Source: Streptosporangium nondiastaticum (GTDB taxonomy: Bacteria; Actinomycetota; Actinomycetes; Streptomycetales; Streptomycetaceae). Taken from it: a DNA stretch of 62,505 nucleotides. Shown here piece after piece: positions 9,371 to 20,056 of this stretch (within the stretch, counting starts at the first letter, position 1; each line of letters opens with the position of its first letter). A program made the position numbers and the translations under genes. The notes below the pieces were generated by a model, which ran no database searches, was not told the DNA's origin, and worked only from the letters and a program-made list of their open reading frames with translations. The DNA lies in contig NZ_PXWG01000030.1 of assembly GCF_003011965.1 (NCBI RefSeq), forward strand, positions 1-62,505. Direction: 5' to 3'.

Positions 9371-11206
9371 GTGAGAAGCGCGCCGACCATCCTGCATCTC
9401 GACATGGATGCCTTCTACGCTTCGGCCGAGCAGGCGGCCAAGCCCAGCCTGCGCGGGAAACCCGTGGTCGTGGGCGGCATCGGGCCGCGCGGCGTCGTGG
9501 CCACCGCGTCGTACGAGGCGCGGGTCTTCGGCGTCCGCTCCGCGATGGCCACGGCACAGGCCCGCAGGCTGTGCCCCAACGCCGCCTACCTCACCCCGCG
9601 GTTCTCGCTCTACCGCGACATCAGCGAGGTGGTCATGGGCCTGCTCCGCGCCCTCTCGCCGCTGGTGGAGCCGCTGAGCCTCGACGAGGCGTTCGTGGAC
9701 CTGGAGGCGGGCGGCGTCGAGGCCACCCCGGAGGCCGTGCGGGCCGTCGGCGAGCGCCTGCGCCGGGACATCCGCGCGGCGACGGGCCTCAGCGGGTCGG
9801 TGGGGCTCGCCGCCTCCAAGATGCTCGCGAAGATCGCCTCCGAGGAGGCCAAGCCCGACGGCCTGCTGCTCATCCGGCCGGGCACCGAGCTGGAGCTGCT
9901 GTGGCCCATGTCCGTGCGCGTCATCCCGGGCGTCGGCCCCGCCACCGCCGAGACGCTCCGCCGGGCGGGCATCACCACCGTCGCCGAGACCGCGGAGGCG
10001 GGCGAGGCGGAGCTGGTGCGGCTCCTGGGCAAGGCCCACGGCTCGGGGCTGTACGCCCTGGCCACCGGCCATGACGACCGCCCCGTCGTCGCCGAGCGGG
10101 ACGCCAAGTCCGTCTCCGTGGAGGACACCTTCGAGGAGGACCTGACCGACCGCACCCGGGTGCAGCTGGAGATCGCCCGGCTCGCCGACCGCTGCGTCCA
10201 GCGGCTGCGCGCGGCCGGCCGGTCCGGGCGCACCGTCGTCATCAAGGTCCGCAGCTACGACTTCTCCACGCTGACCCGCTCCGAGACCCTGCGCGGCCCG
10301 ACGGACGACCCCGGGGTGGTCCGGGAGGCGGCGGCCCGGCTGATCGACGGCGTCGACACCACGACGGGCGTCCGGCTGCTCGGCGTCGGCGTCAGCGGCC
10401 TCGCCGACTACACCCAGGAGGATCTGTTCGCGCAGGCCGCGAGCGCCGCTTCCGCCGCGGCCGAAGCGGCGGAGCCGGTGCGGGGCTCCGCTGAGGAGCC
10501 GGGGGAGTCCGCGGGCGCGGCGGAGCGGCCGCGGCGGTGGCTGCCGGGCCTGGACGTGCACCACGCCGAGTACGGGGCGGGGTGGGTGCAGGGCAGCGGG
10601 GTCGGCCGGGTCACGGTGCGCTTCGAGACGCCCTGGTCGGAGCCGGGCCGGGTACGGACGTTCGCCGTCGACGACCCGGAGCTTGAGCCGGGCGAGCCGC
10701 TCCCGCTCGTGCGGGGGGCCCTGCCGGGCGGGGATGCGGCGTGTCCGGTCCCGCCCGCGGCTCAGGTGATGGCGCCCGGCCCGGGGCCGGGGCCTTCGGA
10801 ATCCGCCGCACCATCCGCCGTACCGGAAGACGTGCCGGAGCCGCCCGGCCCGGCCTCCCCGAAGCCCGGCCCGGCGACGAACGCCGCCGCGGCCGGCCCC
10901 GGGGCCGAGCCCGGTCCCTGGCCCGCGCTCGACTCCGGAGCGGTCTTGGGTCCCGTAGCGGGCCCGGTGCGGGGAGAAGCTCCCGGGTCCGTAGCCGCCC
11001 TGGGGTCCGTATTCGGGTCCGTGCCCGGCCCCGAATCCGGGCCTGGCTTCGGGCCCGGACCCGGGAGTGAGCCCGCCCCCGGGCCCGCCGTCGGCCTCGG
11101 AGCCGGTCCCGGGCCCGTACCCGGCGCTTCAGGAAGCGCCCCGGGGCCCGGCCCCGTACCCGGCCCCGCCGTTTCCCTCCCCGTGCCCGGGATTTCCAGG
11201 CGGTAG
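9371..11206 (+). CDS. dinB: DNA polymerase IV (Y-family) with long C-terminal extension
   Basis: A 611-residue protein whose first ~355 residues are a complete Y-family translesion polymerase: metal ligands D11 and D13 in HLDMDAFYAS, then D105 and E106 in SLDEAF, helix-hairpin-helix VIPGVGPAT, and a beta-clamp motif QEDLF near the end of the core. A Trp/Gly-rich module (~390-450) follows, then a Gly/Pro/Ala-rich tail (~455-611) that overlaps the opposite-strand PRC-barrel gene by 445 bp. The reality of the tail is uncertain because that register keeps both frames open. GTG at 9371 was chosen because conserved residues begin right after it; 9335 is an alternative. Confidence 0.88.
   Translation: MRSAPTILHLDMDAFYASAEQAAKPSLRGKPVVVGGIGPRGVVATASYEARVFGVRSAMATAQARRLCPNAAYLTPRFSLYRDISEVVMGLLRALSPLVEPLSLDEAFVDLEAGGVEATPEAVRAVGERLRRDIRAATGLSGSVGLAASKMLAKIASEEAKPDGLLLIRPGTELELLWPMSVRVIPGVGPATAETLRRAGITTVAETAEAGEAELVRLLGKAHGSGLYALATGHDDRPVVAERDAKSVSVEDTFEEDLTDRTRVQLEIARLADRCVQRLRAAGRSGRTVVIKVRSYDFSTLTRSETLRGPTDDPGVVREAAARLIDGVDTTTGVRLLGVGVSGLADYTQEDLFAQAASAASAAAEAAEPVRGSAEEPGESAGAAERPRRWLPGLDVHHAEYGAGWVQGSGVGRVTVRFETPWSEPGRVRTFAVDDPELEPGEPLPLVRGALPGGDAACPVPPAAQVMAPGPGPGPSESAAPSAVPEDVPEPPGPASPKPGPATNAAAAGPGAEPGPWPALDSGAVLGPVAGPVRGEAPGSVAALGSVFGSVPGPESGPGFGPGPGSEPAPGPAVGLGAGPGPVPGASGSAPGPGPVPGPAVSLPVPGISRR
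10762..11206. repeat. Low-complexity G/C region shared by two convergent genes
   Basis: A 445-bp stretch of GGN/CCN codons read on both strands as Gly-Pro-Ala-rich protein tails. The two frames are offset so that wobble positions coincide: a Gly codon on one strand is a Pro codon on the other, and Ala mirrors Ala. Each frame automatically keeps the other free of stop codons. Confidence 0.8.
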
Positions 11207-11499
11207 TGGTGGTAGAGCTGCAGCTCTTGCTCCGGGGAGAGATGGCGGCCGACGCCGAAGTCCGGGGCTTCCTTGATCAGCGCCCGGTCGTACGGGGTGC
11301 GCAGGCCCTCCCCGGTGACCTCGCCGGTCGCCAGGGGAATGAACGTGTCCCGCCGGAAGAAGCCGGTCCGTACCGCCGCCCACAGCGGTTCGCCGGTCGC
11401 GTCGTCGAGATAGACCTCGTCCACCGTGCCGACCTTCGTCCCGTCCCGGTCGAAGACCTTCCAGCCGATCAGGCTCCGGGGATCGATGTCGCTCTGCAC
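10762..11499 (-). CDS. PRC-barrel domain protein with Gly/Pro-rich tail
   Basis: A 245-residue protein. Residues 1 to ~95 form a PRC-barrel domain (LIGWKVFDRDGTKVGTVDEV, then DRALIKEAPDFG). Residues ~105-245 are a Pro/Gly/Ala-rich low-complexity tail. PRC barrels occur in photosynthetic reaction centres and the RNA-processing factor RimM, and stand-alone ones are common stress-related proteins in Streptomyces. GTG at 11499 has GGGAGG at five bases; the longer upstream reading frame is not supported. The tail lies antisense to the dinB tail. Confidence 0.8.
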   Translation of the reverse strand: MQSDIDPRSLIGWKVFDRDGTKVGTVDEVYLDDATGEPLWAAVRTGFFRRDTFIPLATGEVTGEGLRTPYDRALIKEAPDFGVGRHLSPEQELQLYHHYRLEIPGTGRETAGPGTGPGPGALPEAPGTGPGPAPRPTAGPGAGSLPGPGPKPGPDSGPGTDPNTDPRAATDPGASPRTGPATGPKTAPESSAGQGPGSAPGPAAAAFVAGPGFGEAGPGGSGTSSGTADGAADSEGPGPGPGAIT

Positions 11500-11611
11500 G
11501 GTTTCCTCCCAGGATCGGCGCCTCCTCCCACCCAAAAACACAAAGCGGGAAGCGGCCACTCGGGAGATCCGGCGGGAAACATGCGCTGGTAGTCTGGCGA
11601 GTGGCCGCAGA

Positions 11612-11848
11612 ATCCGTGCGGGAGAGTCCTCCGGAAGCCCGCTCAGCGGGGTCCACGGAGGCGCCGAAGGAGCAAATCCTCCCCGGAATCTCTCAGGCAC
11701 CCGGTACCGCATGGACGAGGTCACTCTGGAAAGCAGGGCGGGCCCGGTCAGCCACAGCGCCGAAGCCCCTCCTCACCGACGGTGAAAGCCGGGCCGCGCG
11801 CGTCGCGGGCCGGTGAAGCTCTCAGGTTGAGATGACAGAGGGGGAGGC
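11612..11848 (+). promoter_or_regulatory. Tandem glycine riboswitch upstream of gcvP
   Basis: Two consecutive aptamers with the glycine riboswitch core. Aptamer I carries GGGAGAG at 11620-11626, GCCGAAGG at 11663-11670 and CTCTCAGGC at 11690-11698. Aptamer II carries GCCGAAG at 11759-11765, GGTGAAAG at 11781-11788 and GCTCTCAGG at 11818-11826, closing with GACAGAGG near 11834. A candidate -10 TAGTCT at 11590-11595 would start transcription just before it. Glycine binding is known to switch on gcv genes, which matches the glycine decarboxylase gene downstream. Confidence 0.93.
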
Positions 11849-11853
11849 CGTCC

Positions 11854-11905
11854 GGGTACCCGCGCCGTGGTACCCCTCGCAGGTCGCAACGACCAGGAGG
11901 CCTCC
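11854..11905 (+). promoter_or_regulatory. Candidate expression platform of the glycine riboswitch
   Basis: Between aptamer II and the gcvP start lie three inverted repeats: GGGTACC/GGTACCC (11854-11875), GGTCG-CAA-CGACC (11882-11894), and GGAGGCCTCC (11896-11905), which contains the gcvP ribosome binding site. No terminator-like U tract is seen. Control by masking the ribosome binding site is therefore a plausible inference. Confidence 0.45.
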
Positions 11906-11909
11906 GCAG

Positions 11910-14792
<2,883 letters not shown>

Positions 14793-14801
14793 CCGGGACG
14801 A

Positions 14802-14865
14802 CGGGCCCCTTCTCGGGGCCCGAACCTGATGGGGGCCGGTCCGGCGATCTCGCCGGGCCGGCCCC
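14802..14865 (+). terminator. Tandem hairpin terminator after gcvP
   Basis: Two strong G/C hairpins follow the gcvP stop: CGGGCCCC/GGGGCCCG (14802-14822) and an almost perfect 15-bp stem at 14831-14865. Neither has a T tract, as is typical in Streptomyces. Confidence 0.65.
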
Positions 14866-14915
14866 TTCGCGCGATTGCGGTGCCTTGCGTGCGGTGCTGG
14901 TGCGGTGGTGCGAGC

Positions 14916-15122
14916 TCAGGCGGCCGTCACCACGCTCCCGGAGTCCAGCGGCCGGTGCGGCGCGATGACGCGGCCGTCCGGCAGCAGCTCACCGGTGTCC
15001 TCGAAGTGCAGGACGCCGTTGCACAGCAGGCTCCAGCCCTGCTCCGGGTGGTGCGCCACGAGGTGCGCGGCTTCCCGGTCGGCGGAGTCGGCTGAGGGGC
15101 ACGTGGGCTGGTGCTGGCACAT
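14916..15122 (-). CDS. DUF5999 family small protein
   Basis: A 68-residue protein typical of Streptomyces. It starts MCQHQPTCP (a Cys-x-His-x3-Cys motif that could bind metal), continues with SADSADREAA, then HHPEQGWSLLCNGV and an ELLPDGR end. Function is unknown. The conserved part starts at the ATG at 15122; an in-frame ATG at 15179 with a purine-rich upstream stretch would add 19 non-conserved residues. It is convergent with gcvP and stands alone. Confidence 0.82.
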   Translation of the reverse strand: MCQHQPTCPSADSADREAAHLVAHHPEQGWSLLCNGVLHFEDTGELLPDGRVIAPHRPLDSGSVVTAA

Positions 15123-15433
15123 GGGAGGGTTCTTTCGCTGCGATGTGATGGCTGTCGTGCGGCTCGATTCGGTGTTCATGCCGCCCCCCGTTGGCGAATC
15201 GGTTGGTCGATACCAGTGTTGCCCCACGGGCGTGATTCCGCAGGGATTTCCCGGCAGCGCTCCTCACTCGTTGGAGACGCGTCACCCGTGCGGGCGGTTG
15301 CTCCCAACAGGACGGCCCGGACGGATGGTTGTAGGTGGCCGGTACGGGCTAGCCCGGGAGGATGAGCACACGTGTGCGCCCCGTGGAGGGGGCCACGGGG
15401 CGCACGGGCGGGAGAAGGGCTGCGGGAGCCGGG
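15123..15433. other. Intergenic region, nothing definite
   Basis: This 311-base stretch between two minus-strand genes should hold the DUF5999 promoter and the 3' end of the next transcript. No convincing gene, RNA structure or repeat was seen. The optional 19-codon N-terminal extension of the DUF5999 gene lies at 15123-15179. Confidence 0.5.
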
Positions 15434-16021
15434 TCAAGCGGGGGTCTTCAGCAGCGGGGCGGGCGTCAGGCGGAGCGTCAGGACCGGCAGGAGCTCGGCG
15501 AACCGGTGGGGGCGGTGCGCGGCGATGCCCGGTGGCGCGGGGGCGAGCGGCACCAGGAGGTCGCCGGGGCCGGGCAGCCCGGAGGAGGCGTCGGCGGTGA
15601 CGTCCCCGTGCAGCCAGAGGGTGAGCATGTACAGCTCGGGCACGGACAGCAGCCGGGGCTGGTACGGGGTCGCCAGCGCCTCCGCCTGCCGCAGGGCGCG
15701 TTCCGTGGAGGCGAGGTAGGGGCCCTCGCAGAAGTGCGCGAACGCCCAGCCGTCCGCGGTCCGCACCGTCTCGCCCGCGGCCACCACCCGCTCGGCGCCG
15801 CGGATCAGGAACCGCCAGCCGGTGAGCCGGCTGCGTGGCGCGCCCCCGCGGCCCGTCACCTGCTCCAGCACGTGGACGGGCAGCGGGAGTTCGGGGGTGA
15901 GCGGCCCTTGCGCGGCCTTCAGCGACGGGGTGCGGGCCTCGCGCACGGCCGAGGGGGAACCGAGGGCGCTCAGAACACTGCGCAGGGCGGGCGCAGGGGC
16001 AGGGGGGACATGCAGCGGCAT
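15434..16021 (-). CDS. Hypothetical protein
   Basis: A 195-residue protein that I do not recognise. It has no signal peptide or membrane helix. It is rich in Ala, Pro and Leu, with a more conserved-looking centre containing TGWRFLIRGAERVV, GWAFAHFCEGPYLAS and LLSVPELYMLTLWLHG. A GAGAGG element nine bases before the ATG supports the start. The upstream region carries TATAAA on the minus strand (16165-16160). No neighbour suggests a function. Confidence 0.65.
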   Translation of the reverse strand: MPLHVPPAPAPALRSVLSALGSPSAVREARTPSLKAAQGPLTPELPLPVHVLEQVTGRGGAPRSRLTGWRFLIRGAERVVAAGETVRTADGWAFAHFCEGPYLASTERALRQAEALATPYQPRLLSVPELYMLTLWLHGDVTADASSGLPGPGDLLVPLAPAPPGIAAHRPHRFAELLPVLTLRLTPAPLLKTPA

Positions 16022-16525
16022 GGTGGGTCGCCTCTCACTTCGGAGACACGTGGTGCTGGGCAGGGTGCGGACGACGCTGTCGGCGTGCGGGGTCAGAGGG
16101 GGGCCGGGACCTTACCGGCTGCCGGGGCCGGGCGCCTACTCTCCGCCTCGTCCCCGAAGTTTATACGACACGTGTTCACATGGTGTTTCGGCTAGCTGTC
16201 GCCGGTATTTCCGGCAAGGGGATATCAGGGCCCCGTCAGGGGGTGATTTCGGTGATTCTGTGCCATGGCCGGGCACGCCACCTCGTATTCTTCCCCGGGC
16301 AGGGTAGGCCGAATCTCGTCGGTGTTTATCACCAGCGCTGCCGCGGGTGCTATAGGCAATGTCCGACGGCCCGTCATGCCCACGGAATGTGCCACCGGAT
16401 GCGTTGCCGAGAGCGTAGCGGGTATGTGGTGCCGGCGGGGCGTTATCGATCACATTGGCTGGGCATCATCGACCGTGACGCGAGCCGCCGGCGCCGCGGC
16501 GACCCATGTGAGGAGGGACCCTGCA
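16022..16525. other. 504-base divergent intergenic region
   Basis: The region lies between a minus-strand hypothetical gene and a plus-strand ligase gene and is less GC-rich than its surroundings. It holds a minus-strand TATAAA (16165-16160) next to the palindrome ACACGTGT (16168-16175), which could be the promoter and an operator for the hypothetical gene. The plus-strand reading frame stays open back to 16265 but lacks a ribosome binding site there. No RNA gene was recognised. Confidence 0.45.
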
Positions 16526-18031
16526 ATGGGGGACAAGGTCGTGGCCGGGGGCATCGGCCTCGCCGACCGGCAGCGCCACCGGGCAAAGCTCCGGCAGTGC
16601 CTGGAAGCACTGGCGAGACTGCTGGAAGAGAAGCGTTTCGACCGTCCCAGGAATCTCATGGGCCTGGAGATCGAGCTGAATCTCGCGGGGGCCGACGGGA
16701 TGCCGAGCATGGTGAACGCCGAAGTGCTGGAGCGTATCGCCAGCGGTGATTTCCAGACCGAACTCGGCCGATTCAACCTGGAAGTGAACATTGTTCCGCA
16801 CCGGCTCTCCGGGAGCGTCCTCGACCAGCTTGCCGAGGAGTTGCGAACCACCCTTCACTATGCCGACCGCAAAGCGATGGAAGTCGATTCCGGGGTCGTG
16901 ATGATCGGTATTCTGCCGACCCTGGAGGACCATCACCTGGTCTCGGCGAACCTCTCCGCCGACGAGCGCTACGCGATGCTGAACGCGCAGGTCGTGGCCG
17001 CCCGGGGCGAGCACTTCACGATCGACATCGAGGGCGTCGAGCGGCTCACCTGCACCGCCGAGTCGATCGCCCCCGAAGCCGCCTGCACGTCGGTGCAGTT
17101 GCATCTGCAGGTGACGCCGGGGCGGTTCGCCGCCGTGTGGAACTCCGCGCAGGCCGTCGCGGCCGCCCAGATCGCCGTGGGCGCCAACTCGCCCTTCCTC
17201 TTCGGCCGGGAGGTGTGGCGCGAGTCCCGCCCGCCGCTGTTCGTGCAGTCCACCGACACGCGCCCGCCCGAGCTCACGGCCCAGGGGGTGCGGCCGCGCA
17301 CCTGGTTCGGCGAGCGCTGGATCGATTCCGCGTACGAGCTGTTCGAGGAGAACCTGCGCTTCTTCCCGCCGGTGCTGCCCATCTCGGCGGACGAGGACCC
17401 GCTGCGCGTGCTCGACGAGGGCGGCGTGCCCATGCTGCACGAGCTGACCCTGCACAACGGGACGGTCTACCGCTGGAACCGGCCCGTCTACGGAGTCGCC
17501 GACGGCGTGCCCCACTTACGGGTGGAGAACCGGGTGCTGCCCGCGGGCCCCACCGTCACCGACGTCATGGCCAACACCGCCTTCTACTACGGGCTGGTCA
17601 GGGCGCTCGCCGAGGAGCCGCGGCCGGTGTGGAGCCGGCTGCCGTTCGCCGTCGCCGCGGACAACTTCGACGCGGCCTGCCGGCACGGCATCGACGCACT
17701 GCTGCGCTGGCCCAAGGCGGGCGGCCGCGCCGGGACCCTGGAGCGGGTGCCCGCCGTCCGGCTCGTGCTGGAGGAGCTGCTGCCGCTCGCCGCGGCCGGA
17801 CTCGACGCCTGGGGCGTGGAGCCCTCCGACCGCGACCGCTACCTCGGCGTCGTCGAGGGCCGCTGCCGCCGTCGCACCAACGGCGCCACCTGGCAGGCCG
17901 CCGCCTACCACCGGGCCCTGGAGCGCGGCCTGGACCGGCACAAGGCGCTGGCCGTCACCACTCGGCGCTACTGCGAGCTGATGCGCACCGGGGAGCCGGT
18001 GCACACCTGGCCCGCCGGCCCCGGGGACTGA
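16526..18031 (+). CDS. Glutamate-cysteine ligase family protein (GCS2)
   Basis: A 501-residue member of the carboxylate-amine ligase family. The GLEIELNL motif at ~48-55 supplies ATP/Mg glutamates, and the RTWFGERWIDS region is further conserved. The substrate is unknown. Streptomyces make mycothiol rather than glutathione, so a role like EgtA (ergothioneine) or peptide capping is possible but not shown. ATG at 16526 with AGGAGGG eight bases upstream. Codon 331 is TTA (17516-17518), the rare leucine codon read by the bldA tRNA, which suggests translation mainly in late or developing cultures. Confidence 0.83.
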   Translation: MGDKVVAGGIGLADRQRHRAKLRQCLEALARLLEEKRFDRPRNLMGLEIELNLAGADGMPSMVNAEVLERIASGDFQTELGRFNLEVNIVPHRLSGSVLDQLAEELRTTLHYADRKAMEVDSGVVMIGILPTLEDHHLVSANLSADERYAMLNAQVVAARGEHFTIDIEGVERLTCTAESIAPEAACTSVQLHLQVTPGRFAAVWNSAQAVAAAQIAVGANSPFLFGREVWRESRPPLFVQSTDTRPPELTAQGVRPRTWFGERWIDSAYELFEENLRFFPPVLPISADEDPLRVLDEGGVPMLHELTLHNGTVYRWNRPVYGVADGVPHLRVENRVLPAGPTVTDVMANTAFYYGLVRALAEEPRPVWSRLPFAVAADNFDAACRHGIDALLRWPKAGGRAGTLERVPAVRLVLEELLPLAAAGLDAWGVEPSDRDRYLGVVEGRCRRRTNGATWQAAAYHRALERGLDRHKALAVTTRRYCELMRTGEPVHTWPAGPGD

Positions 18032-18194
18032 GCGCAGCGCCGGCGACGCGCGCGCCGCCGGACACGTCCCCCTCACCCGTACCCCCTGCCCCACGGGCAC
18101 CGGCACGTCGGGCAAGCTGTGACGGCGGCCGCCGCCTCGGGCGGCCCGGTACGGCGCCTCTCCGCTGGTGGGGCGGGAGGAAGGGGAGGCACAG

Positions 18195-19022
18195 GTGCGG
18201 CAGAACGCACAGGGCGAGGACGGCATCGCGCCGGGCACCCGGCCCGGACCGCCGCCCGGCGCGGCCGTCGGGCGGCGCACGCTGCGCAGCGAGACGCTGC
18301 TCGTCCTGGCGCTGTCCCTGGGGGCCAGCGCGGTCTCGTCGCTGATCAGCTTCACCGGCGCGCTCACCAGGCCGGGCGGGCTCAAGGACCAGGCCGCCCA
18401 CCTCAACGCCTCGCACGCCCCCGGCCGCCCCTGGCTCGACCTGTCCTGGCAGGTCTTCGGCATCGCGACCGCGCTCGTGCCCGTGTTCCTGGTGGCGCAC
18501 CTGCTGCTGCGCGAGGGGGTGCCGGGCCTGCGCGCGATCGGGCTCGACCGGGACCGCCCGGGCTTCGACCTCACGCGCGGCACGGGCCTGGCGGCGGCCG
18601 TCGGCGGCACCGGCCTGCTGTTCTACCTCGGCGTCCGGGCCGCCGGCTTCAACCTGACCGTGGTGCCGGAGTCGCTGCCCGAGGTGTGGTGGAAGATCCC
18701 CGTCCTGGTGGCGTCCGCGGTGCAGAACGCGGTGCTGGAGGAGGTCGTGGTCGTCGGGTACCTGCTGCGCCGGCTGGGACAGCTGGGGTGGACCCCGGCG
18801 GCGGCCCTCGTGGCGAGCGCGGTCCTGCGCGGCTCGTACCACCTGTACCAGGGCGTGGGCGGGTTCCTCGGGAACATGGCGATGGGCGTGGTCTTCGTCC
18901 TGCTCTACCGGCGCTGGGGACGGGTCGGGCCGCTGGTGGCCGCGCACGCGCTGATCGACGTCGTGGCGTTCGTCGGGTACGCGCTGCTCGCCGGCGAGGT
19001 GGGCTGGCTGCCGACCGCCTGA
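18195..19022 (+). CDS. CPBP family intramembrane metalloprotease
   Basis: A 275-residue polytopic membrane protein with about seven hydrophobic helices and a C-terminal CPBP (abi) domain. Motif 1 is LEEVVVVGYLLRRL, so the usual EExxxR arginine is shifted. Motif 2 is RGSYHLYQG, and a final helix contains AHALIDV. Such proteins are CAAX-protease relatives; the substrate is unknown. GTG at 18195 has AAGGGGAGG five bases upstream; an earlier GTG at 18168 is less likely. It is convergent with the PhzF gene, with only 19 bases between stops. Confidence 0.85.
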   Translation: MRQNAQGEDGIAPGTRPGPPPGAAVGRRTLRSETLLVLALSLGASAVSSLISFTGALTRPGGLKDQAAHLNASHAPGRPWLDLSWQVFGIATALVPVFLVAHLLLREGVPGLRAIGLDRDRPGFDLTRGTGLAAAVGGTGLLFYLGVRAAGFNLTVVPESLPEVWWKIPVLVASAVQNAVLEEVVVVGYLLRRLGQLGWTPAAALVASAVLRGSYHLYQGVGGFLGNMAMGVVFVLLYRRWGRVGPLVAAHALIDVVAFVGYALLAGEVGWLPTA

Positions 19023-19041
19023 CCCGTCCTCCGGGCCCGGC

Positions 19042-19857
19042 TCAGGCGAGCAGGTCGCCCTCGATGACGGTGACGGCCGAGCCGGTCAGCAGCGTGCGGT
19101 CGCCGCGCAGCCCGGTGCGCACCAGGCCCGTACGGGCGGACGCCTGCAGCCCGGTGAGGTCGTCGCGGCCGAACCGCGCGGACCAGAACGGGGCGAGCGC
19201 GGTGTGCGCGCTGCCCGTCACGGGGTCCTCGTCGATGCCGACGTTCGGGAAGAAGCACCGCGAGACGTAGTCGTAGCCGCGGGAGGGGTCCTCGGCCGGG
19301 GCGGTGGCGATGACGCCGCGGCGGGAGAGCCGGCCCAGGGCCCGGACGTCGGGCGCCAGGGCCCGTACGGCCTTCTCGTCGGCCAGCTCGACCAGCAGGT
19401 CGCCGATGTGCGGGCCGGTGTCGTGGGCGCCGCGCACCTCGGCGCCCAGCATGCCGGCCACGCCCTCGGGGAGGGCGGCCGGCGTGAGCGGCGCGGTCGG
19501 GAAGTCCAGGGTGATCGACCCGTCCTCGTGCGCCGTCGCGGTGAGGACGCCGCAGCGGGCGGCGAAGCGGACCGTGCCGGTGGCCGCGCCCGTGGTGTGC
19601 AGGACGTGCGCCGTGGCGAGGGTGGCGTGGCCGCACATGTCGACCTCGGTCAGGGGCGTGAACCAGCGCAGCGCCCAGTCGGCGTCCTGGGAGGCGCCGG
19701 TGAGGGGGCGGGCGAAGGCCGTCTCGGAGAGGTTCACCTCGGCGGCGATCTTCTGGAGCCGGTCGTCCTCGGGGAAGGCTCCGTCGAAGAGGACGACCCC
19801 GGCCGGGTTGCCGGCGAAGGGGCGGTCGGTGAAGGCGTCGACGATTCGAATGCGCAT
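19042..19857 (-). CDS. PhzF family phenazine biosynthesis-like isomerase
   Basis: A 271-residue protein of the diaminopimelate epimerase-like PhzF fold. The catalytic glutamate is E45 in NLSETAF. Other conserved parts are FAGNPAGV at 14-21, the DMCGHATLA loop, and GIDEDPVTGSAHTAL near the C-terminus. No phenazine cluster is present, so it is probably a generic isomerase of unknown substrate. The ATG at 19857 fits the family N-terminus (MRIRIVDAF). Confidence 0.9.
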   Translation of the reverse strand: MRIRIVDAFTDRPFAGNPAGVVLFDGAFPEDDRLQKIAAEVNLSETAFARPLTGASQDADWALRWFTPLTEVDMCGHATLATAHVLHTTGAATGTVRFAARCGVLTATAHEDGSITLDFPTAPLTPAALPEGVAGMLGAEVRGAHDTGPHIGDLLVELADEKAVRALAPDVRALGRLSRRGVIATAPAEDPSRGYDYVSRCFFPNVGIDEDPVTGSAHTALAPFWSARFGRDDLTGLQASARTGLVRTGLRGDRTLLTGSAVTVIEGDLLA

Positions 19858-19961
19858 GACCGGACGCTACGGGCCCGAAGAACCCGCAGGCCAGGGCCAA
19901 TTCGCGAAATGTGGACCGGGCGGGCGGGCCGGGCCCGCCGGTGCCGGTTGCGGACGGGGCA

Positions 19962-20043
19962 TTGTCATGCGATCGGTTCCGATATATCGTTGAAGTGTCG
20001 CGACCGATCAACGACAGTGTTGATCGACGACAGTGATCGACGA
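19962..20043 (+). promoter_or_regulatory. padR promoter with overlapping operator repeats
   Basis: TTGTCA (19962-19967), a 17-base spacer and TATCGT (19985-19990) form a clear promoter. The -10 box is covered by the 10-bp palindrome CGATATATCG (19980-19989). Downstream lie an inverted repeat GATCAAC-N6-GTTGATC (20006-20025) and two direct copies of GATCGACGA (20022-20030 and 20035-20043). This arrangement strongly suggests autorepression by the PadR protein encoded next. Confidence 0.72.
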
Positions 20044-20056
20044 TGGGAGGGACGTC

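Noticed and set aside
16265..16525. Upstream extension of the GCS2-type ligase reading frame
   Set aside because: The strong AGGAGGG with correct spacing precedes ATG 16526, and the upstream codons resemble intergenic sequence.
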